NCBI GenBank assembly: GCA_965199135.1
Contig: OZ240685.1
Coordinates: 868,001 to 932,000, forward strand
Direction: 5' to 3'
Source of the DNA: EB88 sp965199135
GTDB lineage: Bacteria > Acidobacteriota > Terriglobia > Terriglobales > Acidobacteriaceae
Length of the DNA: 64,000 bases
Both the position numbers and the translations under genes were made by a program. The notes under the pieces were generated by a model. The model was not told where the DNA came from and made no database searches. It was given only the letters and a program-made list of their open reading frames with translations. Of this stretch, positions 31,567-40,243 are shown one piece after another (position 1 is the first letter of the stretch; the number at the start of each line of letters is the position of its first letter).

Positions 31567-32370
31567 TCAACCACAGACGATGGCATAGCCCACCCCGCGC
31601 ACCGTGCGCACGACCTTCTGTGTTCCCACGGCATCAATTTTGTCACGGAGGTACTTCATGTACACATCGACGATGTTGGTCGTGGGGTCAAACGGCATGC
31701 GCCAGACCTCTTCCATCAACACGGCGCGTGAGACCGGATGCGGAGCATGGGCCAGGAGGAACTCAAGCAGCGAGAATTCACGTGGAGTCAGGTCGATGCG
31801 ATGGCCGTCACGCTCGACGCAATGATCCTCGGGGCGCAATACGAGGCTGGCAGCCGGGCGTCGCGCTGTCTCGGCAGCAGCCATGGAGCTGCGTCGCAGG
31901 AGCGCGTGGATGCGGGCCAGCAATTCCACGAGGGAAAACGGTTTCACCACGAAATCATCTGCGCCATCATTCAGCGCGCCGACCATGTCTTCTGCGCGGG
32001 CCCGGCCTGTCAGCACCATGACGCGTTGTGCAGGCATGGTTTCGCGCAGCCGGTGCAGCAGTGCGATTCCATCCATGCCGGGCAGATTCAGATCAAGAAG
32101 AACCAGATCCGGCGCCTGGTCTGCGACGAGAGCCAGCGCTTCTTCCCCGTTATGCGCGATGTCAACTGCAAACTCACGGCCCGCAAGCCATGTGCCGAGC
32201 AGTCGCGCCAGCGCAACATCGTCCTCGACGACAAGAAGGCGCCGGGCACTCGGCCCACCAATGGCCGATGGCTCGGCGTGAAGGCTTCTACGCTCACTTG
32301 CTTCCTCCGCCTCGATAGCAGGCGTAGTGAATGGTGGCTCGTCCAGGGATTGCCGTGCTGAGCTATACAT
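31567..32370 (-). CDS. OmpR/PhoB-family response regulator (orphan)
   Basis: A 267-residue regulator with a 40-residue N-terminal extension, a receiver domain (LLVVEDD, phospho-acceptor Asp93 in LLDLNLPGMDG, Thr in VMVLTGRA, Lys in DFVVKPF) and a winged-helix effector (LVLRPEDHCVERDGHRIDLT; PREFSLLEFLLAHAPHPVSR; VDVYMKYLRDKID; VVRTVRGVGYAI). It should bind DNA as a phosphorylation-dependent dimer. No kinase is adjacent; the nearest are FlgS and the multi-PAS kinase at 37.2 kb. It precedes the sigma-54 activator in the same direction, and a good AGGA site supports the start. Confidence 0.93.
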   Translation of the reverse strand: MYSSARQSLDEPPFTTPAIEAEEASERRSLHAEPSAIGGPSARRLLVVEDDVALARLLGTWLAGREFAVDIAHNGEEALALVADQAPDLVLLDLNLPGMDGIALLHRLRETMPAQRVMVLTGRARAEDMVGALNDGADDFVVKPFSLVELLARIHALLRRSSMAAAETARRPAASLVLRPEDHCVERDGHRIDLTPREFSLLEFLLAHAPHPVSRAVLMEEVWRMPFDPTTNIVDVYMKYLRDKIDAVGTQKVVRTVRGVGYAIVCG

Positions 32371-32403
32371 AAGTGGTTTCCTGGAAGCGACTATAGCCGA
32401 GCG

Positions 32404-32420
32404 TTCTCACTTCGTGAGAA
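32404..32420. promoter_or_regulatory. Inverted repeat upstream of the OmpR-type regulator
   Basis: TTCTCAC-TTC-GTGAGAA is a perfect 7-bp inverted repeat 34 bases upstream of the regulator start and 67 bases after the motB stop. It could be an operator for autoregulation or a small terminator hairpin after motB; a run of T does not follow on the minus strand. Confidence 0.4.
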
Positions 32421-32486
32421 TAGAGTGACAAAGAAGAGTACTAACGTGCGTCTCATATTCCCACGCGCGCTTACACCACTTCTGTG

Positions 32487-33371
32487 TCATTTTGTCGAAG
32501 TCTTCGCAGGTGTTTCAGAAGGTGCAGCGGGGGACTTATCAGCAGAGCTTGTTGTTTTCACTGCGCCGGGCTTCGCAGCGCCCTCGCTTTCGCCGGAAGC
32601 CGCGCCTTTCGCAGCGACAAGTGGTGCCATGGGTGCGTCTTTATCGCCGTCGAGGTACTGCACTATAAGCGAGATGCGGCGATTGGCGGCGTCGAGCGGG
32701 TGGTCCTTGTCACGAAGGTGCTGGTCGGCAAATCCTCGTACCTGCGCCACTTGATTGGCACGTATGCCGTTCGCCTGCATAACTCGCCGTGTCATGTTGG
32801 CGCGATCGGAAGATAGTTCCCAGTTACTGTAAACCTTGTCATTCGAGTAAGGCTGCGCGTCGGTGTGCCCCTCGATAGAGATACGGTTCGGAAGCGAACC
32901 AATCTGCTGTGAAAGGATCTTCAGGATGGCCAGCAGGATGGGTGTAGGTTGAGAGCTCCCAGTCTCGAAAAAGGTTCCATGCGCATCTTCCATCAGTTCG
33001 ATGCGTAACCCTTCCGGGGTAATTGTCATCTCGATCTGCTTCTTGAGCTTGTCCAGATTATCGACGTGATGGACCTGCTGCTGCAGAACTTCTTTGAGCT
33101 TGGTCATGTCCTGCTTCTTCAGCAGGATGTTCTCGCCGGTCCCGTTGCGATCGGAACCTTTCACTGCAGCGCGCCCGTTGGGATCCCGGAAGTAGCCGGC
33201 AATGACCTGCTGCTCCTGCTTGGTGGTGCTGCTCATCAGCCAGAGCACGATGAACAGTGACATCATGGCAGTGACGAAATCGGCGTATGCGACCTTCCAC
33301 GCTCCGCCATGATGGCCGCCATGGCCGCCCTTTTTCTTCTTGATGATGATCGGCGCCACAATTTCCGGCAT
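32487..33371 (-). CDS. motB: Flagellar stator protein MotB
   Basis: A 294-residue MotB. A basic/His-rich N-terminus (IIIKKKKGGHGGHHGG) precedes the single membrane helix WKVAYADFVTAMMSLFIVLW with the proton-carrying Asp at residue 31. The periplasmic OmpA-like peptidoglycan-binding domain follows (RISIEGHTDAQPYSNDKVYS; NWELSSDRANMTRRVMQANG; VRGFADQHLRDKDHPLDAAN; RRISLIVQYLD). The C-terminal tail is Ala/Ser/Lys-rich. MotB with MotA forms the proton-driven stator. It starts 3 bases after the motA stop; a His-rich start and the YADF motif suggest a proton rather than sodium motor. Confidence 0.97.
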   Translation of the reverse strand: MPEIVAPIIIKKKKGGHGGHHGGAWKVAYADFVTAMMSLFIVLWLMSSTTKQEQQVIAGYFRDPNGRAAVKGSDRNGTGENILLKKQDMTKLKEVLQQQVHHVDNLDKLKKQIEMTITPEGLRIELMEDAHGTFFETGSSQPTPILLAILKILSQQIGSLPNRISIEGHTDAQPYSNDKVYSNWELSSDRANMTRRVMQANGIRANQVAQVRGFADQHLRDKDHPLDAANRRISLIVQYLDGDKDAPMAPLVAAKGAASGESEGAAKPGAVKTTSSADKSPAAPSETPAKTSTK

Positions 33372-33374
33372 AGG

Positions 33375-34241
33375 TTAGCTCGCGCCCTCGGTCTTGCCGC
33401 GGCAGGTGTTTTCGACCTCGGTGAAGCTGGGCCGCACATGAGAAGGAATTGCTCTGCGCGCCATCTCGACGGCAAGGATGGGTGACATGCCCTTGATGAA
33501 CGAGAGCATGACGACGCGAAGAATGTGGTAGTAGCCATGCTCATCGCCCACACGCTTGCTCATCGCGGAGGCAAGCGGCCCGAGCATGCCGTAGCACATC
33601 AGGATGCCGAGAAACGTTCCAACGAGCGCGGCTGCGACCTTGTGACCGATCTCTTCTGGCGGGCCGCCGAGCGAGCCCATCGTGATGACGATGCCGAGCA
33701 CAGCTGCCACGATCCCGAGACCTGGCAACGCGTCCGCCACCGTAGTCAGGGCGCTCGTCGGCATCTCCGCGCAGTGGTGGTGCACGTCCATGTCGAGCTC
33801 CATCATGGTGTCCACGTCGAAGCTGCTGACGCCGCCGGTGACGGCCATGCGCATGGTGTCGCAGACGAAATCCTTGGCGTGATGGTCCTTCAAAAATGCC
33901 GGGTACTTCTTGAAGAGCTCGCTGTTTTCGGCTTCCTCGATGTCGTTTTCAATCGCCACCATACCTTCACGGCGTGCTTTCGTGAAGAGGTCGAACATCA
34001 TCTTCAAGGTGTCAAGGTACCGTTGTTTTGAATATTTGGAGCTACCGAGGACCCCGGTGAGCCCTCCCATGATGCCCTTCAACACATGCATGGGATTGGC
34101 TGCAAGCATCGTCCCGATGGCTGCTCCGCCGATGGTGATGAGCTCAGCAGGCTGGATCAGGACCTTCAGGTTCCCCTTTTCCATCAGGAAACCGCCGATC
34201 ACCGCGCCGAAGACAACAAGGATGCCAATGATCGAAAACAT
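33375..34241 (-). CDS. motA: Flagellar stator protein MotA
   Basis: About 288 residues with four hydrophobic segments: MFSIIGILVVFGAVIGGFLM; ELITIGGAAIGTMLAANPMH; VADALPGLGIVAAVLGIVIT; ALVGTFLGILMCYGMLGPLA. The cytoplasmic loop with conserved charges (FTKARREGMVAIENDIEEAE) and the two functional prolines (ALPGLG, GMLGPL) are present. MotA conducts protons with MotB and contacts FliG. The open frame reaches 34322, but the family N-terminus starts at the ATG at 34241, downstream of the sigma-28-like promoter. Confidence 0.97.
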   Translation of the reverse strand: MFSIIGILVVFGAVIGGFLMEKGNLKVLIQPAELITIGGAAIGTMLAANPMHVLKGIMGGLTGVLGSSKYSKQRYLDTLKMMFDLFTKARREGMVAIENDIEEAENSELFKKYPAFLKDHHAKDFVCDTMRMAVTGGVSSFDVDTMMELDMDVHHHCAEMPTSALTTVADALPGLGIVAAVLGIVITMGSLGGPPEEIGHKVAAALVGTFLGILMCYGMLGPLASAMSKRVGDEHGYYHILRVVMLSFIKGMSPILAVEMARRAIPSHVRPSFTEVENTCRGKTEGAS

Positions 34242-34309
34242 ACGCGCGGTATCCTCGCTCGGGGACGACTTGTCCAGGACGCCGAACCGGCGCCTGACCT
34301 GTGACTGCT

Positions 34310-34337
34310 CTATCGGCCTCACCCGGCAAAGTGTTCA
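34310..34337 (-). promoter_or_regulatory. Candidate sigma-28 (FliA) promoter of motA-motB
   Basis: The minus strand has TGAAC, 15 bases, then GCCGATAG, the same architecture as upstream of flgM. The -10 matches the FliA consensus at 7 of 8 positions. The predicted start lies about 60 bases upstream of the motA ATG. motAB is a late, FliA-dependent operon in enterobacteria, so the placement is sensible. Confidence 0.7.
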
Positions 34338-34353
34338 GTAGAAATGTCGTGAG

Positions 34354-34372
34354 CCATACCTCTGGGGTATGG
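34354..34372. promoter_or_regulatory. Palindrome between motA and the divergent amidase gene
   Basis: CCATACC-TCTGG-GGTATGG is a perfect 7-bp inverted repeat, 17 bases upstream of the motA -35-like element and 55 bases upstream of the amidase ATG. Its place in a divergent intergenic region suggests an operator, with no protein assigned. Confidence 0.4.
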
Positions 34373-34427
34373 AAAAGAAAGCCGGCCTCCGTTGCGCTGC
34401 TCGTGCTATCAATCAGAGACACTTACG

Positions 34428-36044
34428 ATGACTGCCCGGACCCGCCCCCCAGCCCGTCTCCTGTTGCTTCTCCCTTTCCTGGCCGCTGCCTTCTTCCTCG
34501 TTCGGGGGAGCAGCTCTGTGCGTGCTGCCTCATCGCCGCCCTTCTCGGTGAGCGAAACGACGATCGCTGAAACACAGCGCGCCCTGCGCAGTGGCCAGAC
34601 GACCTGTCGCGCGATCGTTGCCGGCTATCTTGCCCGCATCCAGGCCTATGACCAGGCGGACCTGCATCCGGGCCGCCTCAATAGCATGATCCTCATCAAT
34701 CCCGACGCTCTTCCGGATGCCGACCTCTGCGATGCAGCATTCCGGCGCACCCATACGCTGCTGCCGCTCAGCGGTATTGCCGTGATCGTCAAGGACAACT
34801 ACGACACGGCTGGCCTCCAGACCACCGGCGGGTCGCTCGCCATGAAGGGCTTTGTTCCCACGACCGATGCCACCATGGTGGCAAAGCTGCGAGCGGCGGG
34901 CGCCATCGTGCTTGGGAAATCGAACATGGCCGAGTGGGCGTTCTCGCCGTACGTCACCGAGTCTTCGATCGCCGGCATCACGCGCAATCCGTATGACCTC
35001 TCGCGCGTTCCGGCCGGCTCGAGCGGCGGCACAGCGGCCGCGGTTGCTGCCTCGCTCGGCGAGGTCGGCGTCGGGAGCGATACCGGCAACTCGATCCGCG
35101 GGCCCTCCTCGCATAACGACCTGGTCGGGATTCGACCTACGATCGGGCTGACGAGTCGTGCAGGCATCATTCCGCTGTTTGCAAACAACGATGTCGGCGG
35201 ACCCATGGCACGGACGGTTGCGGATGCTGCTGCCGTGCTCACCGCGGTGGCCGGCTACGATCCGGCGGACCCCGTGACGGCGCTCGACAGGGGGCGGCCG
35301 CGACTCGAGTACACGACGTTCCTCGACCCGCATGGTCTCCAGGGCAAGCGCATCGGCGTCTTTCGCCGCTATATCGATACACCGACAGCTGATCCTGAGG
35401 TGAAGCAGGTCACCGAGCACGCGCTCGCGGAACTCAAGGCGCAGGGGGCTGTGCTGGTCGACCCGTTTGACCTGCCTGCGTACGATTCACTCACCAAGGA
35501 TCTGTGGTGCGGCGACTTCGAGGCGGATCTCAACAGCTACCTGAGCAAGCACCCGAACGCGCCTTACGCGAACCTCCAGTCGATCGTGGGCTCCGGCCTC
35601 TACCTGCCCTACATTGAGGAGCAGATGAAGGGCGCGGTAAGCAAACCTGCTGCAGACGATCGCCGCACGCCGTGCCCGGACGTCTACCACGATCCGCCTA
35701 AGATCGCGTTCCGCAACGCGCTGCTTGCGGCGATGGATCGCGCGCATCTCGATGCCATCGTGTACCCGACCTGGAGCAATCCACCGCGCAAGGTAGGCGA
35801 CAGGAAGACGCCGGCCGGTGACAACAGCCAGGTACTTTCCCCGCAGACAGGCTTCCCCGCAATCACCGTGCCGATGGGCTTCACGCATGGCGACCTGCCT
35901 GCCGGGATGACCTTCCTGGGGCGCGCCTTTGATGAAGGGCCGCTGATCGCGATGGCATACAGCTACGAACAGGCGACCCACCACCGCAAGCCGCCTGCAC
36001 TCTTTCCTCCGCTCTCACCCCCCAAGGAGTCTGCCCAGAGATGA
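34428..36044 (+). CDS. Exported amidase-signature family hydrolase
   Basis: About 538 residues. An N-terminal signal (ARLLLLLPFLAAAFFLV) is followed by an amidase-signature domain with the complete Ser-cisSer-Lys triad: Lys122 in VIVKDNYDTAG, Ser198 in PAGSSGGTAAAVA and Ser222 in GSDTGNSIRGPS. The family hydrolyses amides; the substrate cannot be told from sequence, but export points to an extracellular or periplasmic amide. The closest described relatives are exported amidases annotated as aryl- or peptide-amidases. I use the ATG at 34428; a TTG 12 codons upstream is less likely. It overlaps the next hydrolase gene by 4 bases, suggesting they work together. Confidence 0.9.
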   Translation: MTARTRPPARLLLLLPFLAAAFFLVRGSSSVRAASSPPFSVSETTIAETQRALRSGQTTCRAIVAGYLARIQAYDQADLHPGRLNSMILINPDALPDADLCDAAFRRTHTLLPLSGIAVIVKDNYDTAGLQTTGGSLAMKGFVPTTDATMVAKLRAAGAIVLGKSNMAEWAFSPYVTESSIAGITRNPYDLSRVPAGSSGGTAAAVAASLGEVGVGSDTGNSIRGPSSHNDLVGIRPTIGLTSRAGIIPLFANNDVGGPMARTVADAAAVLTAVAGYDPADPVTALDRGRPRLEYTTFLDPHGLQGKRIGVFRRYIDTPTADPEVKQVTEHALAELKAQGAVLVDPFDLPAYDSLTKDLWCGDFEADLNSYLSKHPNAPYANLQSIVGSGLYLPYIEEQMKGAVSKPAADDRRTPCPDVYHDPPKIAFRNALLAAMDRAHLDAIVYPTWSNPPRKVGDRKTPAGDNSQVLSPQTGFPAITVPMGFTHGDLPAGMTFLGRAFDEGPLIAMAYSYEQATHHRKPPALFPPLSPPKESAQR

Positions 36045-37165
36045 TTCGCAAACTAATCGCCACTGCACCGGTCACCGTTGGGCTGCTGCTTGCTGCCGCT
36101 CTTGCTCCACCAGCGCGCGCGCAGGCAAAGCCGCCCGAGCCTACGCAGCACGAGTTCGTCATTCACAACTTCAAGACCGAGAGCGGCACCGTGTTGCCCG
36201 AGGCACGCATCGTCTACGGAACCTATGGTCATCTCAACGCAGCCGGGGATAACGCGATTCTGCTGCCCTCGCACTACATGGCGGAGATGCACGGCTATGG
36301 CTGGCTGATCGGGCCAGGCAAGGCGCTCGATCCGAACAAGCTGTTTCTCATCACGAGCGAGGAGTTCGGCAACGGACGCTCGTCGTCTCCCTCAAACACA
36401 CCCGAGCCTCTGCATGGTCCGCGCTTTCCCGTGACCACCATCCGCGACAACGTGAACGCCGTGCACCAGATGCTTACTGAGCAACTGCACGTGCAGCATC
36501 TGCAGGCGGTGATCGGCTTCTCGATGGGCGCGCAGCAGGCGTTTCAGTGGGCGGTCAGCTACCCCGACTACATGGATCACATCGTCGCCACCTCGGGCAC
36601 GGCGAAGACTTACGGCCACGGCATCGCGCGCAACGAGAGCGAGATCACCGCGATCGAGACAGATCCGGTCTTCAACAACGGCAACTACACCGCGCAACCG
36701 GAGAAGGGGATCGAAGCCTTCAGTGCTGTATGGACCGCCTGGCTGTATGGCCAGCAGTGGTGGCGCGAGGAGTTATGGAAGCCCGACTTTCCGGCAGGCA
36801 CTACCGTGATGCAGGTGATCGACCACTACAAGCATGACTTCATTCCCCATGCCGACGCGAACAACCTCATCCTGCAGCTGCGCACCTGGGAGCAGCATGA
36901 TGTTGGCGCAACGCCGGGCTTCCACGGCAACCTCCAAGCCGCGCTCGGGTCGATCAAAGCACCGGTGCTGTATATGCCGTCGGCGACCGATCTTTACTTC
37001 CCCGTGGAAGACGCGAGGTACGAGTCGCAGTTCATTACGCACTGCACGCTGTTGCCGATCCCTTCGCTATGGGGCCACCCTGCAGGCGCTGGTGCGAGCC
37101 CGGCGGATGAGGCGTTCCTGAACAAAAATATCGCGGCCTTTCTCAAGGGCAAGCCTGTGCATTAA
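36041..37165 (+). CDS. Exported MetX-like alpha/beta hydrolase
   Basis: A 374-residue protein with signal peptide (MIRKLIATAPVTVGLLLAAA, ending about ARAQA). The fold matches the homoserine O-acetyltransferase group: VLPEARIVYGTYGHLNAAGD, nucleophile elbow GFSMGAQQAF with Ser161, late Asp in SATDLYFPVEDA and His in SLWGHPAG. Genuine MetX is cytoplasmic and has GGSxGGMQ, so this exported form is probably a hydrolase rather than a methionine-pathway enzyme. The start codon overlaps the amidase stop (ATGA). A similar protein is encoded at 62521-63678. Confidence 0.87.
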   Translation: MIRKLIATAPVTVGLLLAAALAPPARAQAKPPEPTQHEFVIHNFKTESGTVLPEARIVYGTYGHLNAAGDNAILLPSHYMAEMHGYGWLIGPGKALDPNKLFLITSEEFGNGRSSSPSNTPEPLHGPRFPVTTIRDNVNAVHQMLTEQLHVQHLQAVIGFSMGAQQAFQWAVSYPDYMDHIVATSGTAKTYGHGIARNESEITAIETDPVFNNGNYTAQPEKGIEAFSAVWTAWLYGQQWWREELWKPDFPAGTTVMQVIDHYKHDFIPHADANNLILQLRTWEQHDVGATPGFHGNLQAALGSIKAPVLYMPSATDLYFPVEDARYESQFITHCTLLPIPSLWGHPAGAGASPADEAFLNKNIAAFLKGKPVH

Positions 37166-37167
37166 CG

Positions 37168-37221
37168 CGGTCTCGACTGGGTCGGGCACAACCGGCGCGA
37201 GAAACAACAGTGTCGAGACCG
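37168..37221. terminator. Hairpin between convergent hydrolase and kinase genes
   Basis: CGGTCTCGAC (37168-37177) and GTCGAGACCG (37212-37221) form a perfect 10-bp stem with a 34-base loop in the 61-base gap between two convergent genes. It is well placed as a bidirectional transcription stop or RNA 3'-end stabiliser, but there is no T-run. Confidence 0.45.
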
Positions 37222-37226
37222 GTAGC

Positions 37227-40079
37227 TCAGGCGGTCGTGGTCGGCGCGGCGGGCAGCAGTGGCAGCCACAGCGAGAACACCGACCCATGTCGCTGCTCTT
37301 CTGCAGTCGAGCGCACACACAAACGGCCGCCATGCTTGGCCACAATCTGGCTCGAGATCCACAGGCCTAACCCGGTGCCGTGGATATCCTTGGTCGTAAA
37401 GAATGCCTCAAAGATGCGGTGGCGTACTTCGGGCGTCATGCCTGAGCCATTATCGGCGATGGTAGTGCGCACGCCCTGCTTGCCGGAGCGCCAGTCTGTT
37501 GCGAAGCGGGTCCGCACCCGCATCTCGCCGCCATTGCGCATGGCATCGATCGCATTGCCGACCAGGTTATTCAGCACCTGGCGCACGTCACCCTCGTAGC
37601 AGGTCAGCCGTGCTTCAGGCTGGTAGTCACGCTGTGCGGCGATGTTGTAGTTGGTGAAGCGCGCTGCGTAGAGCGCAAGCACCTGGTCCACCAGCACTGC
37701 CGGATCGATCTCGCGCGGGCGCGTCGACTGGCGATGGAAGCGCAGTGTCTGGGCCACAATCTGCGATACCCGCTGCAGCTCCTTGTCCGCCATGCCGAGA
37801 TATTCGCGCACCTGCTCCGGCAGGTGCGCCATGTTGCGGACGATGAACAGGAGGTTCGTCACGGCCTCAAGCGGGTTGTTGATCTCGTGCGAGATGGAGG
37901 ACGCGAGCTTGCCGACTGCGGCCAGTTTCTCGCTTTCGAGCAGCGCGGCTTCGGTCTTCTTCTGCGCCGTGAGATCGGTGAGAAAGACTGCGACTTCCAG
38001 GTCTGTGCCGGCGCGTCCCAGGCTGGTCGCACCGAGCAGCAGAGGCACCAGCCGGCCATCCTTGGCGCGCATGGCCTTTTCGTATGGCACGCAGATCCCG
38101 TTCTGCTCCAGCTGCAAAATCGCGCTCTGGTCAAGCGGAGCAAGCTCCTCAGGCGTCAGTTGGTCCCGGCGCAGGCTGCCGCTGCTTACCTCATCCGCCG
38201 TGTACCCGAGCAACGATAGGAGCGAATCATTCACGTAGGAGAGCGCGCCGCCGGTGCTGCCAATCATCACACCCACACTGGACTGCTCCACAAGCCGGCG
38301 GAAGCGCATCTCGCTCTCGCGGAGAGCTGACTCGGCCTGCTTACGCGTGGTGCTCTCACGCGAAACGGCCAGCAGCTGTGTGATCTCGCCAGAGCTGTTG
38401 ACCATCGGCGTGATGGTGATATCCCACCAGGTCGTCTCGTCCTTGCCGGTGACGAACTTGCCTTCGAACTGCCCGACGCCGCCATCAAGTGCGGCCTTCA
38501 TCGCTTTTTCGGCAAGCGGCGCCCCGTCCCCCCAGAACTGCAACCAGCAGCTGCCGCGCACCGTGTTGAAGTCGTCGATGCCGAGCCGCTGCTGCCCTTC
38601 CTCGTTCATCGAGAGCAGGTTGCCCTGGAGGTCGAGCACCTTGATGCAGTCGCGCGTACTGGTCAGGATCTGCCGGCTGCGTTCTTCACTGATCCGCAAT
38701 GCCTCCTGTGCCTGTTTCTGCGCGTCGATATCGAGGATCGCCACCACGCCGCCTGCGACTTCTGATTTCTCGTCGAAGATCGGCGAGGCCGTGAGCGTGA
38801 TCCAGCCCCTGGTTCCATCGCCGCGGGCGTAGAGGTACTCCTCTGGCGGAACGCTCACCCCGTGGAGGATCGCACGAGCCAGCGGGTACTCGCGGGCTTC
38901 CACACGCCGGCCATCGGCATGATACGAGAGCCACTTCTCATGCTCGTCGATGGTTTCGGTCGGCAGCAACTCGTGACGCATGATGTTCTCGACAGCGCCA
39001 TTGCCCATCAGGAGCTTGCCGTTTTTGTCGGCGACAATGATGCCAACCGGCGCGTTGTCGATGATCGTCTTCAGCCGGGCACGCTCAGCCTGCAATGCAG
39101 GGATCAGGCGCGTGCGCTGCAGCGCCGCTCCCACGCGCCGCCCTAGGTCTTCGGCCGCAATGCGGTCTTCCTTGTCAAACGGGGTACGCAGCAACGTACG
39201 GCTGAACGTCAGGAGCCCGAAATACTGCTGTCCCGCAATCAGGGGCACGCAGATCAGCGAGTGCAGTCCGATGCGCCGATACATTGCGATCCGTGCAGCA
39301 TCCCCGCGCGCGAAGGTCTGCCGCCACGCATCGTCGATGACGGCCGCAAAGATACTTCCGCTGTGGCCATCGCCCATGCGGAAGGCGGCGCGCACCGTAT
39401 CTGCGGAGGGCGGAACATGAAGCGCTTCTCCGAGGATGCCTTTTTGCGAGGGATCGCGTGGAGGCGAGGCAAAGCGCGACAGGGTGCCGTCCTCGTTCAG
39501 GAGGTCGAAGGAGACGATGTCGGCAAACTCGCGGGTGCCGAGCGCGCCGACCCTTTCCATGATAGCGGCCTGGTCTGGCGCCTCGGTCAGCTCCAGGCCG
39601 GCCTCGGAGAGCAGCGCCAGTATCGTCTCGGCACGGCGGCTGGTGGAAACATCACGGAAGACCAGTACTGCGCCCTGCAGGGATCCCTCCTGCGATTGCA
39701 CCGGCGCCACGGTTCCCTCCAGCACGAACTCTCCGCCGTCCCGCCGCACCGCGATGGTCTGCCGCGTGCCACCGCCTGCAGCGTCGCCGCGCAGCATGGC
39801 GTCCAGCGGTGAGGGCACAGGATGGCGGGTCACCTCATCGAGCGTTCGCAGCACGTTCCCGACCGGCCGCCCGAGTGCTTCCTGTGTGTTCCAGCCTGTC
39901 AGCTCTTCTGCCTTGCTGTTCATCAGGACAATGGAACCGGCGCGGTCGCACGAAAGCAGGCCGTCGCCCATCGCCTGCAGAGTGGCCAGCAGCAGCGATT
40001 CGCCGGAAAGACCGGCGGATCGGGCTCCTTCTTGCAGCAACGCAGAAGCACCGGCGGAGGGGGGGACCGACTCGATCAT
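37227..40079 (-). CDS. Soluble multi-sensor histidine kinase (PAS-GAF-PAS-PAS-PAS-HisKA-HATPase)
   Basis: About 950 residues with no membrane segment. In order: a PAS domain (LQAMGDGLLSCDRAGSIVLM), a GAF domain (LHSLICVPLIAGQQYFGLLT), three further PAS domains (DNAPVGIIVADKNGKLLM; TSTRDCIKVLDLQGNLLSMN; EQSSVGVMIGSTGGALSYVN), HisKA with phospho-His near residue 728 in ASSISHEINNPLEAV, and HATPase with N box LNNLVGNAIDAM, ADNGSGM and GTGLGLWIS. It probably integrates redox or ligand signals in the cytoplasm. No response regulator is adjacent. The frame extends to a GTG at 40247 overlapping the next gene, but those 56 residues look non-coding; neither start has a clear ribosome binding site. Confidence 0.92.
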   Translation of the reverse strand: MIESVPPSAGASALLQEGARSAGLSGESLLLATLQAMGDGLLSCDRAGSIVLMNSKAEELTGWNTQEALGRPVGNVLRTLDEVTRHPVPSPLDAMLRGDAAGGGTRQTIAVRRDGGEFVLEGTVAPVQSQEGSLQGAVLVFRDVSTSRRAETILALLSEAGLELTEAPDQAAIMERVGALGTREFADIVSFDLLNEDGTLSRFASPPRDPSQKGILGEALHVPPSADTVRAAFRMGDGHSGSIFAAVIDDAWRQTFARGDAARIAMYRRIGLHSLICVPLIAGQQYFGLLTFSRTLLRTPFDKEDRIAAEDLGRRVGAALQRTRLIPALQAERARLKTIIDNAPVGIIVADKNGKLLMGNGAVENIMRHELLPTETIDEHEKWLSYHADGRRVEAREYPLARAILHGVSVPPEEYLYARGDGTRGWITLTASPIFDEKSEVAGGVVAILDIDAQKQAQEALRISEERSRQILTSTRDCIKVLDLQGNLLSMNEEGQQRLGIDDFNTVRGSCWLQFWGDGAPLAEKAMKAALDGGVGQFEGKFVTGKDETTWWDITITPMVNSSGEITQLLAVSRESTTRKQAESALRESEMRFRRLVEQSSVGVMIGSTGGALSYVNDSLLSLLGYTADEVSSGSLRRDQLTPEELAPLDQSAILQLEQNGICVPYEKAMRAKDGRLVPLLLGATSLGRAGTDLEVAVFLTDLTAQKKTEAALLESEKLAAVGKLASSISHEINNPLEAVTNLLFIVRNMAHLPEQVREYLGMADKELQRVSQIVAQTLRFHRQSTRPREIDPAVLVDQVLALYAARFTNYNIAAQRDYQPEARLTCYEGDVRQVLNNLVGNAIDAMRNGGEMRVRTRFATDWRSGKQGVRTTIADNGSGMTPEVRHRIFEAFFTTKDIHGTGLGLWISSQIVAKHGGRLCVRSTAEEQRHGSVFSLWLPLLPAAPTTTA

Positions 40080-40243
40080 AGAGAAGAAAGCGCGCGCAGA
40101 GTGGCAGCCAAGAACCAGACTGCGGTTTTCAGTATAGCGAACGGGAGAATCATTCTCCTTTGCCGGAAGCAAATCGGAAGTACTCTGCCCGGGTCGGAAT
40201 GCATTGTGTCCCGGAGCATGATCCCATTCACTCCTGCTATCCC

